From Actinomycetes bacterium (lineage in GTDB: Bacteria; Actinomycetota; Acidimicrobiia; Acidimicrobiales; JAJYXR01), in NCBI GenBank assembly GCA_021801525.1, contig JAJYXW010000177.1, positions 1 to 32,397 on the forward strand: a stretch of DNA of 32,397 nucleotides, read 5' to 3'. The notes under the pieces were generated by a model. The model was given only the letters and a program-made list of their open reading frames with translations, was not told where the DNA came from and searched no databases. Both the position numbers and the translations under genes were made by a program. This document shows positions 22,257 through 29,963 of this stretch, one piece after another (position 1 is the first letter of the stretch; each line of letters opens with the position of its first letter).

Positions 22257-24453
22257 CCCCGCCACCGCCTCCGCCCCTGGTCGTTGCAACAAGCTCCTCT
22301 ACCGGCGAGCCGTCACCCGCCACGGAGCCCGCTACGCCACCCGCTACGCCGCCAAGGGGGCTCTCGCCCCCCCTGCCTGAAAGCGCCGCTGCGGGGTACA
22401 CCGCCGCGCCATCTCGGCCGTCCGATCCAGCGCTGTTCGCGCCTTGGTGCTGCTGCGCACCGTGCTGTAGCTGCGCGCCGTTCGCACCGCGCTGTAGCTG
22501 CGCGCCGTTCGCACCGCGCTCTAGCTGCGCGCCGTTCGCACCGCGCGCGTCCAAGGCCAAGGCAGCGGGCATCGGCGAGCCGGGCAGGCGCCGGAAGTTG
22601 TCCAGAGCCGCCCAGAACTGCTTGACCGTGAGGGCGACCGAGCCCTCGGGCACGGCGGCCACACTCACCACGCCTAGCGCGATGGTTATGGGGATGAACT
22701 TCTCGATCTCCGTCGGAATCGGCAGGAGCTGCGTCGTGTAGGTGAACCCTGCCAGCAACGCCCCGGCCACTAGCGACCTGCCGCCAAGCACCACCAAGAG
22801 CAGGAGCTCGAGGGACTGGGCGAAGGTGTAGTTGCTCGGGCTCACCGTCAGGTGCCACGCGCCGTCGAATGCGCCGGCGAAGGCGGCGGCAGCGCCTGCA
22901 AGGGCGAAGACGACGAGCTTGGTGGTGGTGAGGTTTACCCCGAATGTCGAAGCCGCGAGCGGGGAATCGCGCATCATCTTCAGCCGCCGGCCTACCGCGC
23001 TCCGCTGCACGGCGAGTGCTGCCACGCCGAACAGGACCAAGAGGACGACGCAGAGCTCGTAGAACGAGGTGGTGGAGGCGAAAGAGATCCCGAAGATCCG
23101 CGGTCGCGGCACCGACATGCCCGTGTAGCCACCGCTCACGTCGGTCCGCGGGAAGACCAGGTTGTCCATCAGCAGGGCAAATGCCATGGTGGCGAGAGCC
23201 AGGTACAGGCCCGAGAGCCTGAGAGACGGGAGGCCGACGAGGAGGCCGACGGGCACTGCTATCGCCGCCGCCAGTAGGGCCGCCCACAGGAAGTTCGAGC
23301 CGTGCGCGCCGGCGAAGTGCCCGGCCATGAAGGCTCCTATCCCGACAAAGCTGAACTGCGCGAGCGAAATCTGGCCGGCCCACCCGACCAGGACGACGAG
23401 CGTGAGCGCAATCGCGGCGTAGATGAGGCCTGCGGTCACGTCGCCGAGATCGGGTCCCCTGAGCAAGACGGGGAGGGCGAAGAGGCCGAGCGCCACGAGG
23501 CCGCCGCTCGTGAGGAGCTTCTGGCGCGACATGAGCAGCGGTGACATGACGCTCGCACCGATGACGGGCTTCACGCCCGAGCGGACCTCGGTAAGTCGCT
23601 TGCCGTAGACGACGAGGAGCACGAAGAGCGCAAGGTACGGGAACGCAGCTTCGATATCGGCCACCGTCCCCGAGGCGCCCCACCGCTGCAGCACGCTCTG
23701 CAGCACCCCCAGGCCCATCCCTCCTGCATAGGCAAGGGGGAGGCTGACCAGGCGGCCGAGCACCGCCGGGGCGAACGCGTAGATGACCACCGTCACGAGC
23801 ACGTAGACCTGGAGGCCCTGGCTCGGAGAGAGCAGTATCCCGACCAGGCCTGCGAACACCGAGGAGATCACCCACGACGTACGCCCTACCGCCGTCGCGT
23901 TCACTCCGAGGAGCCCGGCGAGGTCGCGGTTGTCGATGACGGCACGTGAGGCCATCCCGAAGCGTGTGTGGCGAAGCAGCACGTAGAGCCCGAGGGCCAA
24001 AATGGCCGTTAGGAGGAAGGTCGCGAGCTGCGCCCACGACACCCTCAGTATCGAGCCCACCCCGAAGGTCGATATGGGGAAGATGCTCTGGATCGCCCGC
24101 GTGCGACCCCCGAAGGCGAGGGGCACGCCCGCCTCGAAGAACGCGAGGATGCCGAGGGAGACGACGATCTGGACCTCTGTGGAGACCCCCACCAGAGGCC
24201 GGTACAGGCGGTCGGAGACGAAGCCGACCACGGGAGCCACGACGAGCAGCACGAGGAGGAGGGAGATCCATTCGGGGAGATGCCAGCCGTCGCGGAACTG
24301 CCAGTAGGTGAACGCGCAGAACATGGCCACCGCGCCGTACGCGAAGTTGAAGACGCCCGATGTCCGGTAGGTGAGCACTATGCCCATCGAGGCGAGCGCG
24401 TAGACGCTCCCTGAGAAGAGCCCGATCACGAAGAACGGCCAGAGGGAGCTCAC
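22249..24453 (-). CDS. Fused LivH-LivM permease with hydrophilic repeat tail
   Basis: 734 residues. The first half (1 to about 290) is a LivH permease: GLFSGSVYALASMGIVLTYR, FNFAYGAVAM, and RAVIDNRDLAGLLGVN as the ATPase-contact loop. The second half (about 310-640) is a LivM permease: GWAGQISLAQFSFVGIGAFM, LYLALATMAFALLMDN, and MRDSPLAASTFGVN as its coupling loop. LivH and LivM are normally separate; here one chain gives the whole transmembrane channel. The last 95 residues are hydrophilic and Gly/Ala/Gln-rich with three RGANGAQLQ-type repeats and a glycine run, predicted cytoplasmic. GTG 24453 follows GAGGAG. Located between livK and livG in the operon. Transport role secure; substrate unknown. 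Confidence 0.93.
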   Translation of the reverse strand: MSSLWPFFVIGLFSGSVYALASMGIVLTYRTSGVFNFAYGAVAMFCAFTYWQFRDGWHLPEWISLLLVLLVVAPVVGFVSDRLYRPLVGVSTEVQIVVSLGILAFFEAGVPLAFGGRTRAIQSIFPISTFGVGSILRVSWAQLATFLLTAILALGLYVLLRHTRFGMASRAVIDNRDLAGLLGVNATAVGRTSWVISSVFAGLVGILLSPSQGLQVYVLVTVVIYAFAPAVLGRLVSLPLAYAGGMGLGVLQSVLQRWGASGTVADIEAAFPYLALFVLLVVYGKRLTEVRSGVKPVIGASVMSPLLMSRQKLLTSGGLVALGLFALPVLLRGPDLGDVTAGLIYAAIALTLVVLVGWAGQISLAQFSFVGIGAFMAGHFAGAHGSNFLWAALLAAAIAVPVGLLVGLPSLRLSGLYLALATMAFALLMDNLVFPRTDVSGGYTGMSVPRPRIFGISFASTTSFYELCVVLLVLFGVAALAVQRSAVGRRLKMMRDSPLAASTFGVNLTTTKLVVFALAGAAAAFAGAFDGAWHLTVSPSNYTFAQSLELLLLVVLGGRSLVAGALLAGFTYTTQLLPIPTEIEKFIPITIALGVVSVAAVPEGSVALTVKQFWAALDNFRRLPGSPMPAALALDARGANGAQLERGANGAQLQRGANGAQLQHGAQQHQGANSAGSDGRDGAAVYPAAALSGRGGESPLGGVAGGVAGSVAGDGSPVEELVATTRGGGGGGDA
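22464..22544 (-). repeat. 27-bp tandem repeat (3 copies) in the permease tail
   Basis: Three copies of a 27-base unit at 22464-22490, 22491-22517 and 22518-22544, differing by a single base in the third. In frame they encode the nonapeptide repeat RGANGAQLQ (third form ends LE). The near-identity shows recent expansion. Confidence 0.9.
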
Positions 24454-24530
24454 GTGGTCTCCTCGGGTGCCGCGGGCTGCCCTTTGCCCCCGAACCCCTC
24501 CCCGCAGATGCAGTCCACCTCAGGTGCCTT

Positions 24531-26144
24531 TCACTCGCCGTAGTTGCTTGCGGGACCGACCGGGAGCATGGCCCCGCCGCAATAGAGGCCATGGGCGGGC
24601 CAGTCGCGAACGAACTGGTTCCCCTGCACCTTCATCTCGACATAACAGCTGGGAGTGAGCCCGAACCACGGGGGGGAGGTCCCGGGCGGGTTCGGAGGAC
24701 GCTCCGAAGGCGTGCCCGGGCTGATCGCGCCCCATGCTGTCCAATTATGGATGGAGTCGAACACGTTGACGATGCTCTGGCGCGTGGGGGCATGGCCGGA
24801 CTTCACGAGCGCGTAGAAGAGCATCTCCGCGTTCACGAAGTCCTGGAAGCCGAACTCGCTCGGCTGCTTGCCCGGCTCGTAGCGGGCGAGCTCGGAGATA
24901 TAAAGCCGCACGAGTGGGTTGGAGCTGTTCAGCGGAAGGGCCGGAAGGGAAGTCTGGAACCCCTGGGCCGCCGACTGCCCTGCTTCTGTTATCTGGGCTG
25001 GGGTGTAAGTGTCGAACGTGCTGGCGAAGAACGGCGGGTACCAGTTCTGCTGCTGCATCGCCTGGAGCATCTTCGAATTCCCCACCACGTCCATCGTCGT
25101 GTATACGCCGTTGCAGTGGTTCGACTCCATCTGGATCACGTCCCCCTGCAGGGATGCAGTGGCCACCGAGATCGAGTAGTCGGTGTAGCAGATCGACGCG
25201 CCGCTCTCCTTGTAGAGGGTGGCGTACATCTGAGCGGCGGAGGCCGAGATGCTGATGTTGTACGACAGGAAGGCCATGCGCGTCGGGAACTGCCCGAACT
25301 GCTTCTGCGCAGCCATGATCGTGTTGGGGGCGTATGCGATACCGTTCCTCACGTAGAGGCCGCTCCCCCCGCCGGCAGACCAGTAATCGGGCGAGAGAGA
25401 CCTGTTCGTGTTGATGGCGAACCCGATGTCGGGGACGTTGGCCTGCTGCATCTCCTGTACCCCGCCGTTGTCGGCGTCCGACAGCGAGCCGGCGAAGGCG
25501 AACACCGGGTGTGCTATCAGGTTCGCCACGTCGGCTGCGTTGGTCGAGGCATCCTGGTTGTCGTTCTCGACCAGGAGCTCGAGCTTGCGCCCGCAGATCC
25601 CTCCGGCGGCGTTCACGCCATCGAAAGCGGCCTGCACCGCCTCGTAGCCCGCGCCGAAGGTGCCCGTGAGGGCACCCGTCAGGCCGCTCACGTTCCCGAA
25701 GACGATGCTAGAGGGGGTGACCCCGGGGGCCGATGCGGTGTTGCCGTTCGCGTTGGGGCAGTAGGCCGCCTGGGTTGCGGGGTCATAGCTGAAGTTGGCG
25801 AGGCTGAGAGCGCTGGGCGGAGGCGTGGAACCGGTGGTGCGAACGTTGCCACCGGAGGTGGGGGCGGTGCTGACTCCCGGGGAGTTGGACCCTGCCGAGC
25901 TCGAGGCAGCACCCTGGCCGGGGTTCACGACCGCGTTGGAGACGGAAGTACCATTCGCGCCATTGGCGCCGGAGCTCCCCGAGCTGACGGGGCGGACCGT
26001 TCCCGCAGCAAGGTTCCCCTGGCCGATGCCCGCGCCCGCGCCCAGGTAGGGCGCCACGCGGGCGCCACAAGCGCTGAGGGCAACGCCACCGAGGGAGACT
26101 GCCAAAGCAACTGCCGTGACCCTCGCCAGCCGTGAACAGCTCAT
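24531..26144 (-). CDS. Substrate-binding lipoprotein, LivK / periplasmic-binding type 6
   Basis: 537 residues. Lipoprotein signal: hydrophobic stretch 9-23 then lipobox LSAC with Cys26. A Gly/Ser/Asn/Thr-rich linker of about 100 residues follows, much longer than usual, which would let the binding domain reach out from the membrane. The binding domain begins near NGNTASAPGVTPSSIVFGNVSG, quoted in part, and contains GYEAVQAAFDGVNAAGGICG, the usual type 1 periplasmic fold opening, and GDVIQMESNHCNGVYTTMD. The frame is open upstream to 26525, but ATG 26144 has AGGAGGGG before it and starts the signal peptide. First gene of the importer operon, 77 bases before the permease start; operator 5 is about 105 bases upstream. 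Confidence 0.93.
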   Translation of the reverse strand: MSCSRLARVTAVALAVSLGGVALSACGARVAPYLGAGAGIGQGNLAAGTVRPVSSGSSGANGANGTSVSNAVVNPGQGAASSSAGSNSPGVSTAPTSGGNVRTTGSTPPPSALSLANFSYDPATQAAYCPNANGNTASAPGVTPSSIVFGNVSGLTGALTGTFGAGYEAVQAAFDGVNAAGGICGRKLELLVENDNQDASTNAADVANLIAHPVFAFAGSLSDADNGGVQEMQQANVPDIGFAINTNRSLSPDYWSAGGGSGLYVRNGIAYAPNTIMAAQKQFGQFPTRMAFLSYNISISASAAQMYATLYKESGASICYTDYSISVATASLQGDVIQMESNHCNGVYTTMDVVGNSKMLQAMQQQNWYPPFFASTFDTYTPAQITEAGQSAAQGFQTSLPALPLNSSNPLVRLYISELARYEPGKQPSEFGFQDFVNAEMLFYALVKSGHAPTRQSIVNVFDSIHNWTAWGAISPGTPSERPPNPPGTSPPWFGLTPSCYVEMKVQGNQFVRDWPAHGLYCGGAMLPVGPASNYGE

Positions 26145-26248
26145 ATTCCCCTCCTGCGAAGCATCGCCCGAGACATCCCCGGTGAGACCCGATGCATCCC
26201 CTATGACAGAGGAACGGGCGACCAGGTAGAACCTTTCGACTTCGAGGC

Positions 26249-26262
26249 TGACATATGCGTCA
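26249..26262. promoter_or_regulatory. TGAC-N6-GTCA operator 5 (importer operon / esterase)
   Basis: TGACATATGCGTCA, with C and G flanks making a 16-base palindrome CTGAC-N6-GTCAG. It lies in the 286-base gap between the divergent importer operon (ATG 26144) and the esterase (ATG 26431), nearer to the importer. I see no convincing -10/-35 pair for livK next to it. A further half-site with the same GTCATAG junction as operators 2 and 4 lies on the minus strand at 26202-26208. The rest of this gap holds no gene; only the 19-base repeat described separately. Confidence 0.68.
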
Positions 26263-26383
26263 GCTCCCCTGGCGAGAACGCAGCGGCGGCCGGCTACTTG
26301 CGGTCGGGCTCCTCGGAATCGGGCTCTCCGCTCCGCTTCGAGGCGTCGCCGAGCAGCCAGTCCGCCGGCCCTATACGTATTTG

Positions 26384-26423
26384 GTGCCCTCCACGCCTTA
26401 GAGTGCCCTCCACGCCTTAGAGT
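26384..26423 (+). repeat. 19-bp tandem duplication carrying two TAGAGT -10 boxes before the esterase
   Basis: GTGCCCTCCACGCCTTAGA occurs twice head to tail (26384-26402, 26403-26421). The junction creates TAGAGT at 26399-26404 and again at 26418-26423. The second is 7 bases before the ATG at 26431, which would give a leaderless mRNA; the first would give a leader of about 20 bases. No clear -35 box is visible for either, so promoter function is a proposal. Confidence 0.65.
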
Positions 26424-26430
26424 GGTGGCC

Positions 26431-27636
26431 ATGCCACCAGCGATCCACGAGCCCAGGCCCGGCGGCAGCGTCCGGGGCGAGGTAGATCCTCGCTTCGAGC
26501 CGCTGCGCGCGGCGTTCAACCGCAACTTCAGCGAACTAGGTGATGTGGGCGCAGCCGTTTGCGTCTACTACCAGGGCCGCAAGGTCGTAGACCTCTGGGG
26601 GGGCTGGGCCGACCCCAAGGCAGGCCAGCCCTACGAGGAGGACACCCTCCAGCTCGTCTTCTCCTCGACCAAGGGGATGACCGCGCTGTGCGCCCACATC
26701 CTCGCCGAGGAGGGAAAGCTCGACCTCGATAGCCCGGTTGCCTACTACTGGCCCGAGTTCGCGCGGGCAGGCAAAGGTGACATCCCCGTGCGCTGGCTGC
26801 TCTCCCACCAGGCCGGACTTCCTACCGTCGACGCCGAGCTCTCGCTCGACGAGGCACTGGCCTGGGAACCGGTCGTCCAGGCCCTCGCGGCTCAGCGCCC
26901 CTACTGGGAGCCTGGCAGCGCTCACGGGTACCACGCGCTCACCTTCGGATGGCTGGTCGGAGAGGTTGTGAGACGCGTAGCAGGCCAGAGCATCGGCGCG
27001 TTCTTCGCCGAGCGGGTAGCCGATCCTCTCGGGCTGCAAACCTGGATCGGGCTCCCCGAAGAGCACGAGCCGCGCGTGGCCCCGCTCCGTAGCGCGCCGA
27101 TGCCCAGTCCGGACGACCTCGATCCGAAGACGCTCGAGACCTTCAGCGCCTTCCTGTCCGGCGACGGGCTCGCGCTTCGAGCGCTCAGCCTGAACGGGAC
27201 CTTCGGGTGGCTCTCCCGGCGCGGGGGGCCTTTCAATAGCCGGGAGCTGCACGCCGCCGAGGTGCCTGCGGCAAACGGCATCACCGACGCGCGCTCTCTC
27301 GCTCGGATGTACGCGGCGATGATCGGCGAGGTGGACGGCGTGCGCCTGATCGGACCGGCTCGAGTCGACTTGGCACGCACTCCTGCTGCCGACGGACCCG
27401 ACCGAGTGCTGCTCGTGCCCAGCCGCTTCGGGCTTGGGTTCATGTGCCACTCCGAGTTCTCGCCGCTCTTGGCCCCGGGCTCTTTCGGACACTCGGGAGC
27501 AGGCGGATCGCTTGGCTTCGCCGACCCCGAGAGCGCGGTGGCCTTCGCTTACGTCATGAACGAGATGCGCCTCGGTCTCGCTGGCGACGAGCGCACCGTC
27601 GCGCTGCTCGACGGCCTCCGGTCCTCCCTCACCTGA
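26431..27636 (+). CDS. Beta-lactamase-fold serine esterase (EstB / class C-like hydrolase)
   Basis: 401 residues, no signal peptide, so cytoplasmic. The S-x-x-K nucleophile motif is FSSTKG with Ser78 and Lys81; the tyrosine motif is GYHALTFGWL with Tyr167; FGHSGAGGS late in the chain takes the place of the K-T-G motif. WLLSHQAGLP and YWEPGSAHGYHALTFG are typical of the EstB/LipL family of esterases, which cleave short-chain or bulky esters rather than beta-lactams. It could release an alcohol or acid that feeds the pathway, or act separately. It is divergent from the importer operon and converges with the CtaG-like gene after 58 bases. ATG 26431 has no good ribosome site, in keeping with a leaderless start. 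Confidence 0.9.
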   Translation: MPPAIHEPRPGGSVRGEVDPRFEPLRAAFNRNFSELGDVGAAVCVYYQGRKVVDLWGGWADPKAGQPYEEDTLQLVFSSTKGMTALCAHILAEEGKLDLDSPVAYYWPEFARAGKGDIPVRWLLSHQAGLPTVDAELSLDEALAWEPVVQALAAQRPYWEPGSAHGYHALTFGWLVGEVVRRVAGQSIGAFFAERVADPLGLQTWIGLPEEHEPRVAPLRSAPMPSPDDLDPKTLETFSAFLSGDGLALRALSLNGTFGWLSRRGGPFNSRELHAAEVPAANGITDARSLARMYAAMIGEVDGVRLIGPARVDLARTPAADGPDRVLLVPSRFGLGFMCHSEFSPLLAPGSFGHSGAGGSLGFADPESAVAFAYVMNEMRLGLAGDERTVALLDGLRSSLT

Positions 27637-27694
27637 GGCCTCCTCCGGGGGAGTGCCAGCCAGCTTCGCCGGGCGGCCGCAGGAAGCAGGGCGC

Positions 27695-28609
27695 TCAGTC
27701 CCCCTCGGATCGCGCGACCCACCACGGGGTGATGAGGTCATCGGAGCGTTCCGGCTCACGCTCGAGCTGGCGATCCAGCTCCCGGTCCATGCGCTCGGCC
27801 TTGCGCTCCTCGTCTTGCATCCAGTGGTAGACGAGGCTGATCAGGCCTATGAGCATGAGGAGCCCACCGAGGATCCAGAAGAGCTCTCCCCCGGTATGAG
27901 TGTCCGCAAGGGTGTGCTCGGGTGCTATCGGCTTGTCCATGCTCATTATCGATATGCCCACGAAGGAGACGACCGGCACGCCCGGCACCAGCATCAACAG
28001 GCGGGTGCCGTACCCGAGCCGCGGATGGAGCGGGTCGAGCCCTACGATCCGCCACCAGAAGAGGCACCCCGATACGAGGAACCACAGATGGGTGAGGTCG
28101 TGGAAGAGCGGGTGCGCCTCGGAGTAGGGGTAGAGGAAGGTGAGCAGGTATGCCGGCATGGTTAGGTAGTAAAGGGGAACGGTGAGCATAGGGTGGGTGA
28201 GGGCTTTGGCCACCCTGGAATGGAGCGCTCGCGCGAGCATGCTCTGGCGCGGGCGGCTCAGTGCCTGCAATGTGAGCGTCACGGGCGCGCCGAATGCCAG
28301 CATTGGCGGTGCGAAGTCCATCAACAGGTAGTGCTGGATTATGTGGAGGGTGAAGACCGAGTCGTCGTAATAGGCGAGCCCGGAGTTGACGGCCACGACT
28401 ATCGCTGCGATCCCGACCATGAACGGCAAGGTTCGAGACCAGGGCCAGCTCCTCTCGCGCGCTCTGAGGCGCCGGCGCGCGACCAGGTACCAGGCCACCA
28501 GCACCAGGTCCAACGCCGCTGCAACAAGTGCTCCGGCACCGCTTTGCCACGCGAAGAGCAGGGTGTGGAGATACACCGGTGGCGAACGCACGAGGCCGGC
28601 GATAGGCAT
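27695..28609 (-). CDS. CtaG-like membrane protein (caa3-type cytochrome oxidase assembly family)
   Basis: About 304 residues with seven or so membrane helices. Family landmarks: FTLHIIQHYLLMDFAPPMLAFGAPVTL, quoted in part, with the paired histidines, HPLFHDLTHLWFLVSGCLFWW and PLHPRLGYGTRLLML. The family is linked to copper delivery to cytochrome c oxidase of Bacillus and is widespread in actinobacteria; copper role is family knowledge. The C-terminal tail after the last helix is strongly charged (RKAERMDRELDRQLEREPER). The frame is open to an ATG at 28660; ATG 28609 is chosen because homology-like sequence starts there, but neither has a clear ribosome site. No oxidase gene is nearby. Confidence 0.87.
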   Translation of the reverse strand: MPIAGLVRSPPVYLHTLLFAWQSGAGALVAAALDLVLVAWYLVARRRLRARERSWPWSRTLPFMVGIAAIVVAVNSGLAYYDDSVFTLHIIQHYLLMDFAPPMLAFGAPVTLTLQALSRPRQSMLARALHSRVAKALTHPMLTVPLYYLTMPAYLLTFLYPYSEAHPLFHDLTHLWFLVSGCLFWWRIVGLDPLHPRLGYGTRLLMLVPGVPVVSFVGISIMSMDKPIAPEHTLADTHTGGELFWILGGLLMLIGLISLVYHWMQDEERKAERMDRELDRQLEREPERSDDLITPWWVARSEGD

Positions 28610-28687
28610 CGCTAATCCCACGCGCGTCGATCCTAAGGCACCCGCCGGCGGCTGTAACATGGCAGCAGCTATCGAGGAGCATGCGGC

Positions 28688-29845
28688 GTGAGAGGCGCAC
28701 GAAGCACGAGCGCGGTGAGCCGGCGGTCGACCAGGCGCGCTGGGGGCACGCCGGGCGGGGCTCCGGCGCGTTCGAGCGCGGAGGAGGTGGGGGCTGTGCT
28801 CGCAGCAGAGCGAGCCTCCCGTGGCATCGACCTCTCATCGGTGCAGGATCGCACCGGTGTGGCGCGCCGCCTGTTGGAGGATCTCGAGCGCGGCGATCTA
28901 TCCGCTTTCGCCAGCCGCACAGAGCTCGCCGGAGCGCTCAGGCGCTACGCGGAGCTGCTGGGACTCGACCCCGCACCACTTTGGGCGCAGCTTGTCACCA
29001 CCGCCTCCCAGGGAATGCCGAACGTGACCGACCCCTCAGCAGCTGGCTCCCGCTCGAACGCGGTCCTGCCCGCCATCGCTGCCATGGCTACCGCACCCGT
29101 CCCCGGAAAGGCCACAGCGCTGGCCGACGACCCGTTCCTCTCCACGACCAGAAGCCGCCTCGGAGCGTTCACCCAGACCGCTCCCGTTCCGGTGGTGGCC
29201 CGCCCGGCGGCAGCCGGCAGCCGGCGCTCGGCTGAGGCTTCCCGAAGGCGCGCTGCCCGCGCTAACGCACCGGCTGGGCTTCGCGCTGCCGTATGGCTGG
29301 CCGTGCTGGCTCTGGCGGTTGCCTCGGCGGCATTGGGCGTGGAGCACTGGCGGCCGCGGTGGCTCCGACCCATCAGTGCCCATTCGCTGGCTTCCTTCGT
29401 CGACGGGATCACGGGTGCCACCGGGTCGCACTCTCCGGCCCAGCAGGCTGGCCCAGGCGGGGTAAACCACTCGAACGGGAGTGGCAGGACGTCACAACCC
29501 ACAACAAGACCGCAGGGCACGTCGCTCGTGACTAGCTCGACCACCGGCTCTGCCAGCTCCACCGTGAGCGTGCGCACCGGCAGCTTCACCGTCGTCTTTG
29601 CCGCGTTCGCGCCGTGCTGGCTACAGGTCACGAGCAGCACCGGCAAGAGCCAGCTCTTCGCCGGGATCGTAGCGGGGGGCCAGCAAAAGCGCTTCGGCGT
29701 CGGCGCGGGTGCGGAGCTGACCATGAAACTGGGCGCCTCGCACGTGCTCGTCAGCTTGCTGGTCAGGGGCAAGCTCGTGAAGGGCTGGCTCTTCGCGCCT
29801 CCCGTCGCTCCTTTCACGCTCCACATCCGCAGCGTGCCCGCTTAG
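28688..29845 (+). CDS. RodZ-like protein: cytoplasmic HTH, one membrane helix, DUF4115-like tail
   Basis: 385 residues. A helix-turn-helix of the Cro/RodZ kind lies at about 31-95 (VGAVLAAERASRGIDLSSVQ, then LEDLERGDLSAFASRTELAG). A basic linker leads to one membrane helix near 196-216, a Ser/Thr/Gly-rich spacer follows, and the last 85 residues (FTVVFAAFAPCWLQVTSSTG ... FTLHIRSVPA) look like the beta-rich outer DUF4115 domain. RodZ proteins link the cytoskeleton or division machinery to the cell wall. GTG 28688 is preceded by GAGGAG at a good distance. It is divergent from the CtaG-like gene. Confidence 0.85.
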   Translation: MRGARSTSAVSRRSTRRAGGTPGGAPARSSAEEVGAVLAAERASRGIDLSSVQDRTGVARRLLEDLERGDLSAFASRTELAGALRRYAELLGLDPAPLWAQLVTTASQGMPNVTDPSAAGSRSNAVLPAIAAMATAPVPGKATALADDPFLSTTRSRLGAFTQTAPVPVVARPAAAGSRRSAEASRRRAARANAPAGLRAAVWLAVLALAVASAALGVEHWRPRWLRPISAHSLASFVDGITGATGSHSPAQQAGPGGVNHSNGSGRTSQPTTRPQGTSLVTSSTTGSASSTVSVRTGSFTVVFAAFAPCWLQVTSSTGKSQLFAGIVAGGQQKRFGVGAGAELTMKLGASHVLVSLLVRGKLVKGWLFAPPVAPFTLHIRSVPA

Positions 29846-29963
29846 AGAGCTCTCGTGCTTCAGGCTCTTCAGGGTGGCTCGTTCCCGGTTGCCGGCTCCG
29901 GGGCCGCGCTCGCCCACTCTGGCCCGTACTAATGCGAGCTGGTTGCACTAGGGTGGGCCCGCG

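Noticed and set aside
22464-22544. CRISPR-like array
   Set aside because: The 27-base units are directly adjacent without spacers and lie in frame within a gene; the same holds for 7494-7575 and 18599-18675.
26145-26525. Extension of the substrate-binding protein frame upstream of its signal peptide
   Set aside because: It would place 127 basic residues before a clean lipoprotein signal, cross operator 5 and overlap the esterase start. ATG 26144 has a good ribosome site.
27637-27694. Bidirectional terminator between the esterase and CtaG-like genes
   Set aside because: Only a 4-base-pair stem (CTCC/GGAG) can be drawn and there is no U-tract on either side.
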